Source of the DNA: Obelidium mucronatum
Taxonomy: Eukaryota > Chytridiomycota > Chytridiomycetes > Chytridiales > Chytriomycetaceae
Direction of reading: 5' to 3'
Length of the DNA: 64,000 bases
Assembly (NCBI GenBank): GCA_025765595.1
Contig: JAIVFH010000096.1
Location: 1-64,000 of the forward strand
Shown here: positions 1 through 9,993 of the stretch, piece after piece
Numbering within the stretch: position 1 is the stretch's first letter
How the letters are laid out: each line of letters starts with the position of its first letter
Made by a program: the position numbers and the translations under genes
The notes under the pieces: generated by a model
What the model saw: only the letters and a program-made list of their open reading frames with translations
Database searches by the model: none
What the model was told of the DNA's origin: nothing

Positions 1-386
1 TTGCAACAGTGGCTCCAAGGGAACATGCCAAGTACTGCATTGGTTTTTCACGTGATGACAATATGGCTTTCAAGACACCGACCTTCGCCACTTCAAGGAC
101 TTGAAACAGTTTCTTCAGCCCTTCTACAATGCAACAAAAAGACTGTCCATTGGTCACAAGCCAACCATCCATATTGTTGTCCCTTTAATGGTTAGTCTTT
201 GTTCAGACTTGAAGGCTATTTCAAATGGCTTCTTTCCTTACTACCTGCGAAACGGAGCCGCTTGTGCATTGGAAAAGCTGGAGAAGTACGCCTATGAAAT
301 TTGCTCTTCAGACGCTTACATTATTCCCACAGGTTCAACCCCCTTTTTTTTCCCTCTTTATCTTCCTTTTCTCACAATACCCTTAA
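1..386 (+). pseudogene. hAT transposase fragment (second copy of the 29691-33221 element)
   Basis: This stretch is a near-identical copy of bases 32064-32450, the central part of the complete hAT element further right. I see one deleted A (around base 76) and one substitution (around base 146), so the frame is broken. It encodes the middle of the transposase catalytic region, before the C-terminal dimerisation domain. Similarity stops at TTAA inside what is an intron in the complete copy, and unrelated sequence follows. The left end is cut by the window edge, so the true extent is unknown. Seen directly; the truncation mechanism is not known. Confidence 0.9.
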
Positions 387-499
387 CTAGAGACATACGC
401 TCAGTCACTTTGTTTCTTCGCAGTGCAGGTTGCAGCCCAATGGAACCTTGTTTAGGCCAAACGAAGTGAAACCAACTTACTGCCCAGCCTCAACTATTA

Positions 500-699
500 A
501 AACTAAACTTATCATCAAAAAGCAAAGAAAATAAAATACAAGTTACTAAATAAAACAAATTTAACAGTTAATAAATAAATAAATAAAAAATAAACATTGT
601 AAAAATTTAAAAAAAATAAAAAAATAAAAATAAAAATAAAATAAAATAAAAATAAAATAAAATAAAAGAAAAATAAAAATAAAAATAAAATAAAATAAA

Positions 700-730
<31 letters not shown>

Positions 731-800
731 TAAAAATAAAAATAAAAATAAAATAAAAATAAAAATAAAAATAAAATAAAATATATTAAAAACTAAAAAA
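500..800. repeat. A-rich AAAAT low-complexity tract
   Basis: About 300 bases made almost only of A and T in AAATA/AAAAT units. Open frames crossing it are accidental. From 387 to 500 I see no gene. Confidence 0.85.
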
Positions 801-898
801 TAACAAAATAGTAAGAAAAAAAGTAGAAGTGAATTCCATTTGATTTGGATTGCAAGTACTTTTTGTCAGTTTGTTTTATACTTTTTTTCTTGTTATTA

Positions 899-1000
899 AC
901 TTGTAATGATTTTTTCCTTGTAATGAGCTTGTAATGACTATTTGTTTTAGTAAGGCACTTGTAATGAATATTTTGTCTTGTAATGACCTTGTAATGAAAG
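899..1000. repeat. Dispersed TTGTAATGA minisatellite
   Basis: The nonamer TTGTAATGA occurs about six times within 100 bases, some copies separated by T-rich spacers. No coding capacity is credible here. The region 1000-1190 holds only short A/T-rich text. Confidence 0.7.
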
Positions 1001-1196
1001 TTGTTTGACAATGAAAAAGGCATGCACCCTTCCAAAAAAAAGTATAAAAGAAGGAACTTTGCCCTTCCAAAAAAATGCATTCTACTGGTTGATGTCTTCT
1101 TTGGCTCAGATGCCAAACCCAGGTTTTACTTTCATTAAATTAAAGCTATTACTAAACCAAAATACTTCCAGTTGAATCTACTTGAATACTAGCTGG

Positions 1197-1465
1197 CAAA
1201 AAGGGTGCACACTTTTTGCTTGCATTATCACTATACATTATCACTGTACATTATACACTATATATTATACTCTATTCCCTATACACTACACACTTCACAT
1301 TATACACAATACAACACACCTACTATTCTTTATACAATACAATGCAGTGTACTGGCAGGTGGAAAGGGTGCACACTTTCTACATGCCATGCATCACTTCA
1401 TACAATACCCACAATACCGTGCAAGAACAACTCATCTCATACATTCTTGCAGAAAGGGTGCACAC
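1197..1465. repeat. Interspersed AAAGGGTGCACACTTT repeat, three copies
   Basis: The motif AAAGGGTGCACACTTT appears near 1200, 1365 and 1453. Each copy follows a GCA-rich stretch and is separated from the next by TACA/ACTA-rich simple sequence. The long open frames through this area are produced by the simple repeats and are not genes. Confidence 0.75.
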
Positions 1466-1489
1466 TTTCTACCTGCTATGTACAAATAA

Positions 1490-1696
1490 ATACAATACAA
1501 TACAATACAATACAATACAATACAATACAATACAATACTATACCATAGCTGGTTGGGAGACTGTAGCTGACATACAAATACCATACATACAATTCAATAT
1601 AATACAATACAATACAATAGAATACAATACAATAGAATACAATACAAATACAATACAATAGAATACAATACAATAAATTAATAAAGCTACAGTCTC

Positions 1697-1698
<2 letters not shown>
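1490..1698. repeat. (ACAAT)n microsatellite with a 14-bp inverted repeat around its second part
   Basis: Pure ACAAT units run from about 1490 to 1545, and a degenerate ACAAT/AGAAT array continues to 1676. The second part is bracketed by GGGAGACTGTAGCT (1555-1568) and its exact reverse complement (1685-1698), so the tract could fold into a long hairpin or mark the ends of a small element. Confidence 0.85.

Positions 1699-1702
<4 letters not shown>

Positions 1703-1734
<32 letters not shown>
1703..1734. repeat. Poly-C run of exactly 32 bases
   Basis: Thirty-two consecutive C directly after the inverted-repeat arm. A 32-base G run occurs at 46847-46878. Such long C/G homopolymers are rare in genomes and may be assembly artefacts. 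Confidence 0.9.
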
Positions 1735-1737
<3 letters not shown>

Positions 1738-2330
1738 CTTCTTAAAAATTCTCTCTTGATTGCTTATGTTATCAACAGATAGTTTTTAGATTTCCCCTTC
1801 CTTTTTCTGCTTCTTTGCTCTGTAAAGCTTCATTGCCATATCTTATATTTTTCCATATTTATTTTTATAATAAAAGTATGTACAACTAATTCCTCTTGGT
1901 ATTTAATTTGTTGTGCCCCCTGAAATGCATCCAACTTATTTTCTAACACACTCCCCAGCTTAAATTTCTTTTATTATTCCTCTGAATATGTAAGTGGCTT
2001 CAATTTGACCTGTCATGTTACCTGATGGTCATGGGGCTGGGTTAGAGGTGAGTACAAACTTAACCTAGCCATTATTGACATGTATTACCTAAGTCAATAT
2101 CCTCTCAAGTCTAGGGCTGTTAGCAAGAAAAAGAGAACACATACAGAAAAATTTCTACAAAGTTTTTTTTTTGGCAGTCAAATAGAAATAACAATGGAAT
2201 AATAATGATTTCTAACATAATTATGTGACTTTTTCCATTTGAGTGAAAATTTTGGCAGGAAATTTCAGGATGAAGGCTCAGAAAAATTTTCTGATGGCTT
2301 AAACCCCACCAGATGCTCAACGTTTTTGAG
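1735..2330. other. Non-coding A/T-rich spacer, nothing recognised
   Basis: No frame here shows a recognisable protein, intron pattern or repeat. The text is T-rich with no long open frame that resists shuffling. Confidence 0.5.
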
Positions 2331-2591
2331 ATTTGGAGTCCTAACGGGGATCCTAGTAGGACCCTTAGCCGCATTTGACTAGCTTTCCAACTAGGACTAT
2401 CAACGCGCTATTAGCGATGGGCTGAAAAAGCTGTTAGGAGCTGTAAATCCAATTGGAAGCGCATTTGGAGCGTGTCGTTAGGCCTAACGGACAGCCTAGT
2501 CCGATTCGGGCCCTAGTCGGACTCCGAATCATTTTCCGAAAAGGAGTCCGAATAGGGTCTGAGTCGGGAGTGCCGCTTGCTATAGTACGTG
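2331..2591. mobile_element. Terminal fragment of the iteron-bearing (CxC/KDZ-type) transposon
   Basis: The segment is packed with short units of the form ATTCGGAGTCC, TAGGAG and their complements, the same iterons found at both ends of the 24571-29510 element. Its right end reads, on the minus strand, CACGTACTATAGC followed by AGCGGCAC. This matches the left terminus of that element, CACGTACTATAGC then GAGCGGCAC. I do not find a matching opposite terminus, so this is a solo end or a short deletion derivative. The left limit is approximate. Confidence 0.7.
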
Positions 2592-2659
2592 GGTAACCCT
2601 GGCATGTTAGTATGGGTAACCTTGGCATGTTAGTATGGGTAACCCTGGCATGTTAGTAT
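2591..2659. repeat. Three tandem copies of a 23-bp unit
   Basis: The unit begins GGGTAACCCTGGCATG and repeats at 2591, 2614 and 2637 with one substitution in the middle copy. It abuts the transposon end at 2591. From 2660 to 2935 I see nothing recognisable. Confidence 0.9.
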
Positions 2660-2935
2660 GCCAAATCTGTTCAGGTCTTGGGTGGCCAGCATCAGGATTA
2701 GGCCATTTTTTACTTCCTCGACTTGTGTTTTTTGTTTGTTGCAGTAGCCAGGCTCCCTAGTTTGAAATAGTACCCAAAGAACACCCCCCTTTCAATCTTT
2801 TCAGCTTTGATCATTCTCCAGACTTTGTTTGTTTTCATGTTTGTTTTCATAAAGTTGGGAATCCCCATTGGTTGTAACTTCCAAATGTCAAGAATTCACA
2901 AAAATAAAACTCAGGTATAACTTTAAATTAAATTT

Positions 2936-3018
2936 TCTAAATATAGAACTACAAGGAATTGCCTTCCAACCCCCTCAAACTCCCCCTTAACATGACAGGT
3001 TGACAAGCAACCTGCAAT
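2936..3018. repeat. 83-bp direct repeat, copy 1 (copy 2 at 4106-4188)
   Basis: Begins TCTAAATATAGAACTACAAG and ends CCTGCAAT. It matches 4106-4188 in direct orientation with only a few differences. The two copies bracket the Harbinger-derived DNA between them. A weaker third partial match (TAGAACTATTAAAACCCCC) lies near 4043. Confidence 0.9.
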
Positions 3019-3062
3019 ATTGTCACATTTTGTATTTTGAAATCCCCTGTTGGAGATGCTCT
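3019..3062. mobile_element. Inverted end-fragment of the Harbinger-like element
   Basis: Read on the minus strand this starts GAGCATCTCCAACAGGGGAT and continues like the left end of the element at 3117, for about 45 bases. The two ends face away from each other across a 54-base gap, so one element end has been duplicated in inverted orientation. Confidence 0.8.
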
Positions 3063-3116
3063 AAAAGATACAATATCATTTGCACTACTTAACACAGGTT
3101 AGAAATAAAACTATAA

Positions 3117-3890
3117 AAGCATCTCCAACAGGGGATTTCAAAATACAAAATGTGACATGTCAATATTTGAAAATACTTTTGAAAATGTTTGTCACAGCGG
3201 AGTTTCAAAATACATTTGTTTTGAAAAAAATCTATTTTCTTTTAAAGCTCCCGAAACACCAGTTTCAAATGACCAACTACTCCCAAAAACGCGTATGCCA
3301 CCCAAAACTCCAGGAACTGAAAACTACTCTGTTGATGAGGACATAGCCATTGCAAAGGCTTACAGTGCTGCAAGTCAAGATGCAGTTGTAGGCACAAGTC
3401 AAACCAGTTCCTAATGGGACGAGAAGCTGTTTGCAGCATTCAGAGTACAAATCCCTGGCACTGCTAGTACTGTTCATACAAAGAACCATCCCCAAAGTAG
3501 TCCCGGACTAGCGCATCATGGCCAGATTTGAAGTCGCGGTTTATATTGGGCCGTCTGCCCTCCCTGGAGCCACCATGCACCGTTCCAGGCTTGTCACCAG
3601 CAAATTCCGTCATAACAGTTGCAGCGGCAGTCATGGCTGCCGTCATGATGTCCCAGTTTCTGTCATTGAAGATGCCATCAACGTAATCCAGAGGGTCCAG
3701 ATACTCCATACTGTCTGAATACCAATTTTAGGAGGTGACCCTTAAGGGTTTTACCTGAATGCACAGCGACTTACATCAGATTGGTGCAGTTTCAGTTATT
3801 TACCGGTATGTTCGTTGAGTTCAAAATACACTTTCAAATTTTATTTTGAAGCAAAAAATTGAAAAATGTATTTTCCTGCTGGAGATGCTC
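3117..3890. mobile_element. Deletion derivative of a PIF/Harbinger transposon
   Basis: The ends are imperfect inverted repeats, AAGCATCTCCAACAGG on the left and GAGCATCTCCAGCAGG (minus strand) on the right. They are flanked by TAA on both sides (3114-3116 and 3891-3893), the 3-bp target duplication known for this superfamily. Two convergent coding remnants survive. On the plus strand (about 3242-3415) lies the start of the Myb/SANT-like partner protein, with NYSVDEDIAIAKAY and VGTSQ. On the minus strand (3464-3709) lies the N-terminus of the transposase, with RRPNINRDFKSGHDALVRDY. The catalytic DDE part is gone, so it is non-autonomous. Confidence 0.8.
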
Positions 3891-4105
3891 TAAGCTATAC
3901 AGATTGAATATTTCAACCCAAAAACTTTATTGTTACAAAAGGAGTTTCTGTAATTCAAACGATTTAAACCTGGCTCTCAAAGCTAGGCAATTTTCCTTTA
4001 ATTGCCAGGGAAGCAACAGCTTGAACGAGTCTATTTTCTAAAAATAGAACTATTAAAACCCCCTTCTTAACCCTCAAACCATTTGAACAAAGTAGTAACA
4101 TCTTT

Positions 4106-4188
4106 TCTATAAATAGAACTACAAGGAATTGGCCTCCAACCCCCTCAAACTCCCCCTTAACATGACAGGTTGACAAGCAACCTGCAAT
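4106..4188. repeat. 83-bp direct repeat, copy 2
   Basis: Partner of 2936-3018; begins TCTATAAATAGAACTACAAG and ends CCTGCAAT. The order repeat, Harbinger fragments, repeat suggests that either a larger element or a duplication event once spanned 2936-4188. Confidence 0.9.
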
Positions 4189-4306
4189 TAACAGCATAAA
4201 GCTTACTTAGCTCGCCGCAAATCAACAAATACTTGTGATAGATTGTTTCCAGGTGCTGGAATAACAGGAAACAACCCGTCCTCCCCAAATACACCCCAAA
4301 CCAAAT

Positions 4307-5068
4307 ATGTTTGCTGTGTCAGGACCTTTGAATGGTCCAGTTATATCTACTTTCAATCTGTCTGAGTTCGTCAATGATTTGATCGCCACTGAATCCTTCC
4401 AAACTCCGGCAACCTTTGATGAAGAGGAAACCTTTGAGGAAGAAGACTCCGAATATTTAGACTTAAAGCATGAGGCGGAGTTGGAAGCACTTTTCGTCAC
4501 AAGCGAAGATAGTGAACTCATCAAAACCTACTGGCGGGAACATGCGAATGCTTTCAGAACAACGGCCGAACTTGAGGATCTTTTCGAGGAAGATTATAAC
4601 GCAACTTTAAGTCCTGCAGTTGAGATTGGGGAATTTAGCCTCACGGCTCTAGCAACACCCTCGGTTTCAACAGACTTTTACATCCCAGAGAAAGCGGGTT
4701 CTCTCTGTGCAGGCACTTTTCCTCAGGCGAGTCTTTCCCTTTCATTAAATAGTCCTCAGATTACTCACCTTGAAAATACACAAGTCTTGGAGACAACTGA
4801 AGCCACGGAACTCTTTGTAAATCAGCGACAGTTATTTACCATACCTGAGGAAGATATTTTAAGCGACAAAAGTCCTGCAGGTGGTATTGGGGAATTTGGC
4901 AGCAACGCCCTAGCAACACCCTCAGTCCCACCGGGTCTTTGTACCCCAGAGAGAGCGGGTTCTCTCTGTGCAGGCATCCTTCCTCAGGCGAGTGTTTCTA
5001 TTGAATCCCAAAGTGATGACTACGGCAACGGAGGAGGGCCAGGTCTATTTTCAATAAACAAAAATTAG
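4307..5068 (+). CDS. Acidic protein with two copies of a 40-residue repeat, function unknown
   Basis: A 253-residue open frame from ATG at 4307. I recognise no known domain. The first 100 residues are strongly acidic (EEEETFEEEDSEY-like text). Residues about 106-148 and 198-238 form a direct repeat: both contain IGEF, ALATPSV, a proline-rich step, the string AGSLCAG and then PQAS. Near the 3' end (5020-5054) lies a 35-base string found in inverted orientation at 16867-16901, just before the gypsy remnant. Composition and position among transposons suggest an element-borne or host-repeat gene. It could also be the first exon of the gene that follows at 5073. The uninterrupted frame supports it being real. 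Confidence 0.45.
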   Translation: MFAVSGPLNGPVISTFNLSEFVNDLIATESFQTPATFDEEETFEEEDSEYLDLKHEAELEALFVTSEDSELIKTYWREHANAFRTTAELEDLFEEDYNATLSPAVEIGEFSLTALATPSVSTDFYIPEKAGSLCAGTFPQASLSLSLNSPQITHLENTQVLETTEATELFVNQRQLFTIPEEDILSDKSPAGGIGEFGSNALATPSVPPGLCTPERAGSLCAGILPQASVSIESQSDDYGNGGGPGLFSINKN

Positions 5069-5072
5069 AAAA

Positions 5073-6320
5073 TGTCTTCGACAACAAAAACAGTGAAATA
5101 TGTTCCAGGGTCGGCTCGAGGGTCTAGCGGCGAGACGCCGCGAAGCCGCCGAGTTAGACTGCATCGAAAAACAAGCATCGAGGGCCCCGGCTGGTGTGGC
5201 GCTGAGTCGTAAGTGTGTGTGTATTGGGACTTTATTTTGCTAAACCAAACAATGTGTCAAGGCAAGCAAAGACGACGAAGGCGGATGCTCCAGCATTGCG
5301 CTCGCCATGCCTTGAGCCATGCGTCGATTCTGTCGAAGGCCGCCAAAAGGTTTCCTCCCGCAAGTCCAGACGAACGAATAACGGTCATTTTGAATGACGA
5401 CGGCAAGAGCGTCTCGCATGCGCGGTAAAGCCCCCTTATGTTTTGTAGTCTTCTTTGATGGCGTGTCACTTACGGACGTCCAGATTTGTCATGGATGAAT
5501 TGCTGTTCAAAGATGCCGAACCCTATTTAAGGGCAATCTCCGCCTTTGGCAGGGGAACAAAGCGCAAGGACGGCCTGGAATTGATCTGTTTGTGGCGGAA
5601 AGTGCAGGATGGCATTGTAAGTTCTTGATATGGTGTTTGGACGGTTTACTGAGTCCACCGTCAGGCCAATCCCCACTACACCTGCCGGTATGGCCAAGCA
5701 CAACGTCTCCATCAAGCAATCATGCTCAGATGGGGAGTATTTCAACCTTGACGACCATGTGAGGCCTGAGTTGGCCGAAACTATTCGCGGTCTTCGCCCA
5801 GTTGGTTGAAGACCTGCAGTCCATTACACAAGTCCTAATGGGGTCAGAAGCCACTGAGTGTTTGGCGCTTATTCATAGGGTGAGAACTCGGGCTGGATTT
5901 GGGCTCATCTCATTTTTTTTCTTTGCCGTCAACAGGAGCTTGCTCGATATGGCGAAATCCCCTTTCCTGGATTCACAGCCTGTTTTGCGACAGCCCCAAA
6001 AGGAGGCCGGAGCACTTCGGGTCATTTGGATCCGAGCAATCACCCGTTTTCTGTTGGAGTGATGATTGCAATCTACAGTGACTCCCCAACTCCTCGAGGG
6101 GTGTTACCAATGCTGTATCTTACCTGATTCTGACACATGGGTAAATCTGAAACCAAACGAAGCAGTATTTGTTGCATTTCAAGACAAAAAGCATGTTGTT
6201 CGCCTGTATCCTCCAGAAGTGGCCAACTTATTGACCCCTGAGGAAATTGAAGTGTGTTGGGCTGCAAGAACATCAATAATTCTAACAGAGAGTCTACGCA
6301 TCATGCAATGCTTTTGTTAA
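5073..6320 (+). pseudogene. TET/JBP-like 2-oxoglutarate/Fe(II) dioxygenase, probably broken
   Basis: Exons read from ATG 5073 through several short introns: GTAAGT near 5210, GTAAAG near 5427 to CAG 5483, GTAAGT near 5619, and GTGAGA 5880 to CAG 5935. The last exon (5936-6320) holds the catalytic core. It has a FPGFTACF strand, then GHLDPSNHPF giving the HxD iron pair, then about 55 residues on KKHVVRLYPPE giving the distal His and an Arg placed to bind 2-oxoglutarate. This spacing fits the TET/JBP dioxygenases that oxidise 5-methyl-pyrimidines in DNA. That family is known to be expanded in fungi alongside KDZ transposons. The frame does not join cleanly at the first and third junctions, so at least two indels are present. 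The assignment rests on motif order only; another 2OG oxygenase is possible. Confidence 0.55.
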
Positions 6321-6459
6321 AGAAAATCCCCAGAAATTCGCTCGGTTCGCCACTGTTGTGAAGAATGGTGGTGTGGCGTCTGTGGTTTGGAAGGGCAGAC
6401 ACCAGTGCTTGTTCACAAAGAAGCAAGTCGTATAGTTCATGAAATAAAATCAGTCAGAA

Positions 6460-8045
6460 ATGCCAAATACAGTAGCCGAAGTGCCCCTTGCCACACAAGC
6501 ACACACCAACCCCCTCCTTGACGCGGATGATGCTTTTGCAGCAGTCTTCAACGATGAAGAAGAAGAAACAGCTCTTCCAGCCAAGGGGATATTCTATGGC
6601 AACCAATATCCCCAGCTACCACAAGATGAGTTTCTGAAACCCCTCATCGAAAACTATTTCTGGAAAGGATACTCCAATAAGGCCATCACAGATCTTTTGG
6701 AGGACCTTCATGGTGTTAAAATTTCGTGGGTGCTGTGACAGATTCTGCCATATGTTCAACTAAACATTGAATAGGGAACGAACCTTGAAACGACGTTTAG
6801 CCACTTGGAATTTGAAGCGCAGGCACTGCGCAATACATTGAGATAGGGGAGGATCAGCAGGAGCAGAGAATCATTGAAGCAATTGCCAAGAGAGATCGAA
6901 GGAATTAACAGTAGAGTTGGCTATCGTGAGATGACACGATACTTGCGCGAAAGACATCAAATCTTTGCAAAAGAGTTTGTACTCCTAGTGGTCGCCTTGG
7001 TTTGTGTCTAATACATTGCATCTTAACAGAGATCATGTTGCCCTGCTGTTGAAAATGATGGACCCTGCAGGAACTGCAGAACGAAAAAAACATAGCCTTG
7101 GTCGTAGAATAGCAGTGGTCTGCAGGGCCAAACGACCGCTGGTGCTTTGATGGCCATGATAAACTCAACAAGTACTTTCTTGCGATCCATGGATGCAAGG
7201 ACTTCTGGAGTGGGAAATGGATTTGGCTACGTGTGCTTGTTTCAAATCACAATCCAAGAGTTATTTTGTTGTACTATTTGGAAGCTGTGAAGGAACACCA
7301 AGGTTTGTTATCTTAAACTTTATTCTGGAGAGCATCTGAATTTGCCTCTGCAGTCTTCCCACTTTCAACAGGTTCTGATCGTGGCACAGAGACTGTGGAC
7401 GTTGCTGCAATGCAGGCTGCCCTTCATGACGTTCATAAAAGCGGGTTCAGTATTGCTCTGGCACATCGGTATGTGCCTTCCACAAGAAATACAAAAATTG
7501 AGTCGGCTTGGACACGTTGGCTTAAAGCCAGAGGTTACACACTTGCTGAGGTATTGGCTGCTGGATTCGAATATCCCAGTTCCTGGGAGGAAAATGATCA
7601 GCTAGACAAGTATGTTCACTAGAGTCTGTCAAATCAAATAATTAAATTTATACAGGTATATATATTTGTATGTCTGGATTCCATTCACGCAAAGCATCCT
7701 GGATGAATATGCTGAGCATGTGAACAACAACGTAAGTGATGTTCCAACATAGACCTCATCCAACATCACCATTGGTTAGAAACGAAGAGCCAATAAGAAC
7801 TGTCTGCTACCATCAGCAGCCCCTTTCCTCTGTTATTCAAGCCCAAATCGCTTTGGTGGTTTGAATTGTGGAATCCCGGTGGCAGATATGTCATGGGTTG
7901 ACAATGCCATTGCTACTCTACGACAAGAGAAGCTGATAACGGAATACATTCCACAGGACGTGAAAAATGCATGCGACATTGCTTTTTCTTCAATTGGCTC
8001 TCCAGCTGTTTCTCTGAACAACGCTTGGGGTGTACAAAATCAAAG
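6460..8045 (+). pseudogene. Integrase-core (DDE) transposase, heavily decayed
   Basis: The first frame (6460-6738) has IENYFWKGYSNKAITDLL and LHGVKISW, typical of the N-terminal helical region of fungal and animal integrase-like transposases. Later pieces in shifting frames include GYREMTRYLRERHQI, a DGHDKLNKY-like segment on the plus strand near 7150, and GSDRGTETVDVAAMQ near 7378 (the second catalytic Asp region). They are followed by RNTKIESAWTRWLK (the Glu region) and, near 7690, a WIPFTQ..LDEYAEHVNNN segment. Near 7850 come GGLNCGIPV-like residues of the C-terminal domain. There are many stops and frame changes. It ends about 60 bases before the alpha-kinase stop at 8108, with which it converges. 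Confidence 0.7.
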
Positions 8046-8107
8046 ATGTTTTTATGAATGTCTGATTTATTCATTACAACTTCAATACTTCTTTTCAATA
8101 AATTGAT

Positions 8108-9598
8108 TTAGTGTCTCTTGTTGTGGATGTCAAGAGGTTGGCAGTACTTGGAGCATTCATGTTGCTTGAAAAACTCGATGATGCCGTCAGCTCCCCGATT
8201 GCCATCAGAAAAACAATCAAACTTGGACAGTATTTGAGGGTCTGTCAAAAGTCCTCCTGGGATACTCCCTGTTTAGTTTAGGTGGTTAGAGTTATAAACA
8301 GAAGGGTATTGATTACCTTGAATATCAGCAACCAGCATATCGCCATCAGAAGCAACCCAGCTGTGATGAGAAAAGTAATCCATGGCTCTTGAATAGATTG
8401 TTTCAATTCCAAACTTGGAGTTGCTTTGGTACTTTGCAAACTTCTTGACAATTCTTTCCTCCACAAACAATACATCATCAGCAATCTCCACAACCGCGGC
8501 AATCACATAGTTGAGATCCTTAACAATTTCACTTAACTCCATTCCAACTTCATTTCCGGATTCCGTCAGTTTCTGAATGTCACGTTTAAAGTTGGAAAGT
8601 AGTTCACTGGCAGTCAACAAAGTAAAGAGATCAACCAAAAGGTTATTGCGAGTATTATCTTCACTGTTCATGTATTTTTTCGCAACGTAACTTCGATTAT
8701 CTCCTGTAGTAAGGAAACAGTTAGTAGTATACCAGGCCCAACACCAGACCCACCCTCATATTCAAAGGAAACAGCTTCTCGAACAGTCCCTCTCCCAACA
8801 ACCTCTGTCCCAATTGATACACTTGTGACACTTTCATCGAAAGTAGTGTTGGCAAAATCCAAAGTGGCGAGCTCCGTCAAGTCAAACCGCTTTCCAGATA
8901 CAAACACCTTTGCCACTTCCGGCTCCGGTTCTTTACGTTTGCGTGTGGCCGCAAGGGTTTTTGTGGAACGCAATTGAAGGTGCAATTGAACATCAAACAC
9001 AAACGTGATCTTGGTAATCCTGGTATTCCCTTTCGTGATTCCAAAGTGCTCCACCAATTCAAGACAGTTCTTGAGGGAGCTGAATTCGATCATCTTCAGC
9101 GCCGTCTGCTGCTGCAATGCGGCATGCATCGGCATATGGCAAACCAATCGTCAAAAACTCTTCGAGGCCAGATGCTTTCTCCTTGAAATCATCGTAAATA
9201 ACTTGGGTAATATCCGCCAGCTTCACTCCAGAATGGCAAAGTTCTGAATTAGGATTAGAGTCGATAGGATGATGTCCGAACACCAAATATCTCAAACCAT
9301 ACCTTGAAACTCAAAGGAAGCTTCTTTAACTTTGTATCAAACATCTTGTATTGAACTTGAATAGTGTATGAGACAGAATCGATTTTTCCTTTGGCGGTAG
9401 CTGCGGCTGTCTTGGCGGCATCCTTTTTGGCGGCCATGGTCTCGTCCAGACGTGGCACTGCAGGGTTTCCTCTGTACTTGTTTTTGACATCCAAGAGTAT
9501 GGTTTTTTGTTCTTGGGTTGGGTGGATCGATGTTACTCTAGTGTATGAGAGGCACCTGTTTTCGACACTACCTTCAGAAACTGAGACTGTTCTTGAGC
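8108..9598 (-). pseudogene. Alpha-kinase gene, main 3' part (cut by a copia insertion)
   Basis: Atypical (MHCK/eEF2K-type) protein kinase. Visible C-terminal motifs are SHHSWVASDGDMLVADIQG (about 8376-8320), then an intron from GTAATC to CAG at 8269, then GGLLTDPQI, FSDGNRGADGIIEFF and HECSKYC. These correspond to the DLQG, LTDP, GNxGxxGI and Cys/His zinc-site signature of alpha-kinases. Upstream lie KLADITQVIYDDFKEKASGL (about 9225-9165) and a lysine-rich segment. The frame breaks near 9130 and again at an A6 run near 8680. Whether these are decay or assembly errors is open. The N-terminal exon lies at 15864-15974, on the far side of the retrotransposon. Confidence 0.8.
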
Positions 9599-9889
9599 TA
9601 TCATAATCGGTAGGTGACGCAGCACCGGACGATCACAGCCGCTAGATGTTGTATGGCTAAGAGGCAGCTTATGACTCTCAGGGAAAGGGGCGGTGGACGT
9701 CGCTCGCGCACGAGCTTACTTCCGCAGAAGCGACAAGGGTGAAGTATCGTGCACGCGCACACTTCTCCGCAAGTTCGTCCTCTTCCGGTGAAGGACATTT
9801 CCTCCTATTTATACCTTCAGAACTCTGAAACACGGGGGTGTTTCCTAAGAACTCTAAGGCCATGCTCCGCACGCCTACAGATTCTAACA
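9599..9889 (-). repeat. 3' LTR of the copia element
   Basis: On the minus strand it begins TGTTAGAATCTGTAGGCG and ends CCGATTATGATA, so it does not end in the usual CA. Directly before it (9890-9900, minus strand) is AACTGGGGGAG, a good polypurine tract. Confidence 0.9.
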
Positions 9890-9993
9890 CTCCCCCAGTT
9901 CTGAACAATAAACCGGACTTTATTTAAATAGACTTCATTTAAAGCTGCCTGTCTAGATAAACTCCCCCGATACAACATCCGAGCAAACTATGG

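Noticed and set aside
1182..1700. Long open frames on both strands (up to 159 codons)
   Set aside because: They translate the ACAAT/ATACA simple repeats (YNTIQYNTIQ and CIVLYCIVLYC text) and have no codon or splice support.
3019..3160. CRISPR-like or hairpin regulat­ory RNA reading of the inverted repeat
   Set aside because: The arms are simply two outward-facing Harbinger ends; the organism is eukaryotic and no repeat-spacer array exists.
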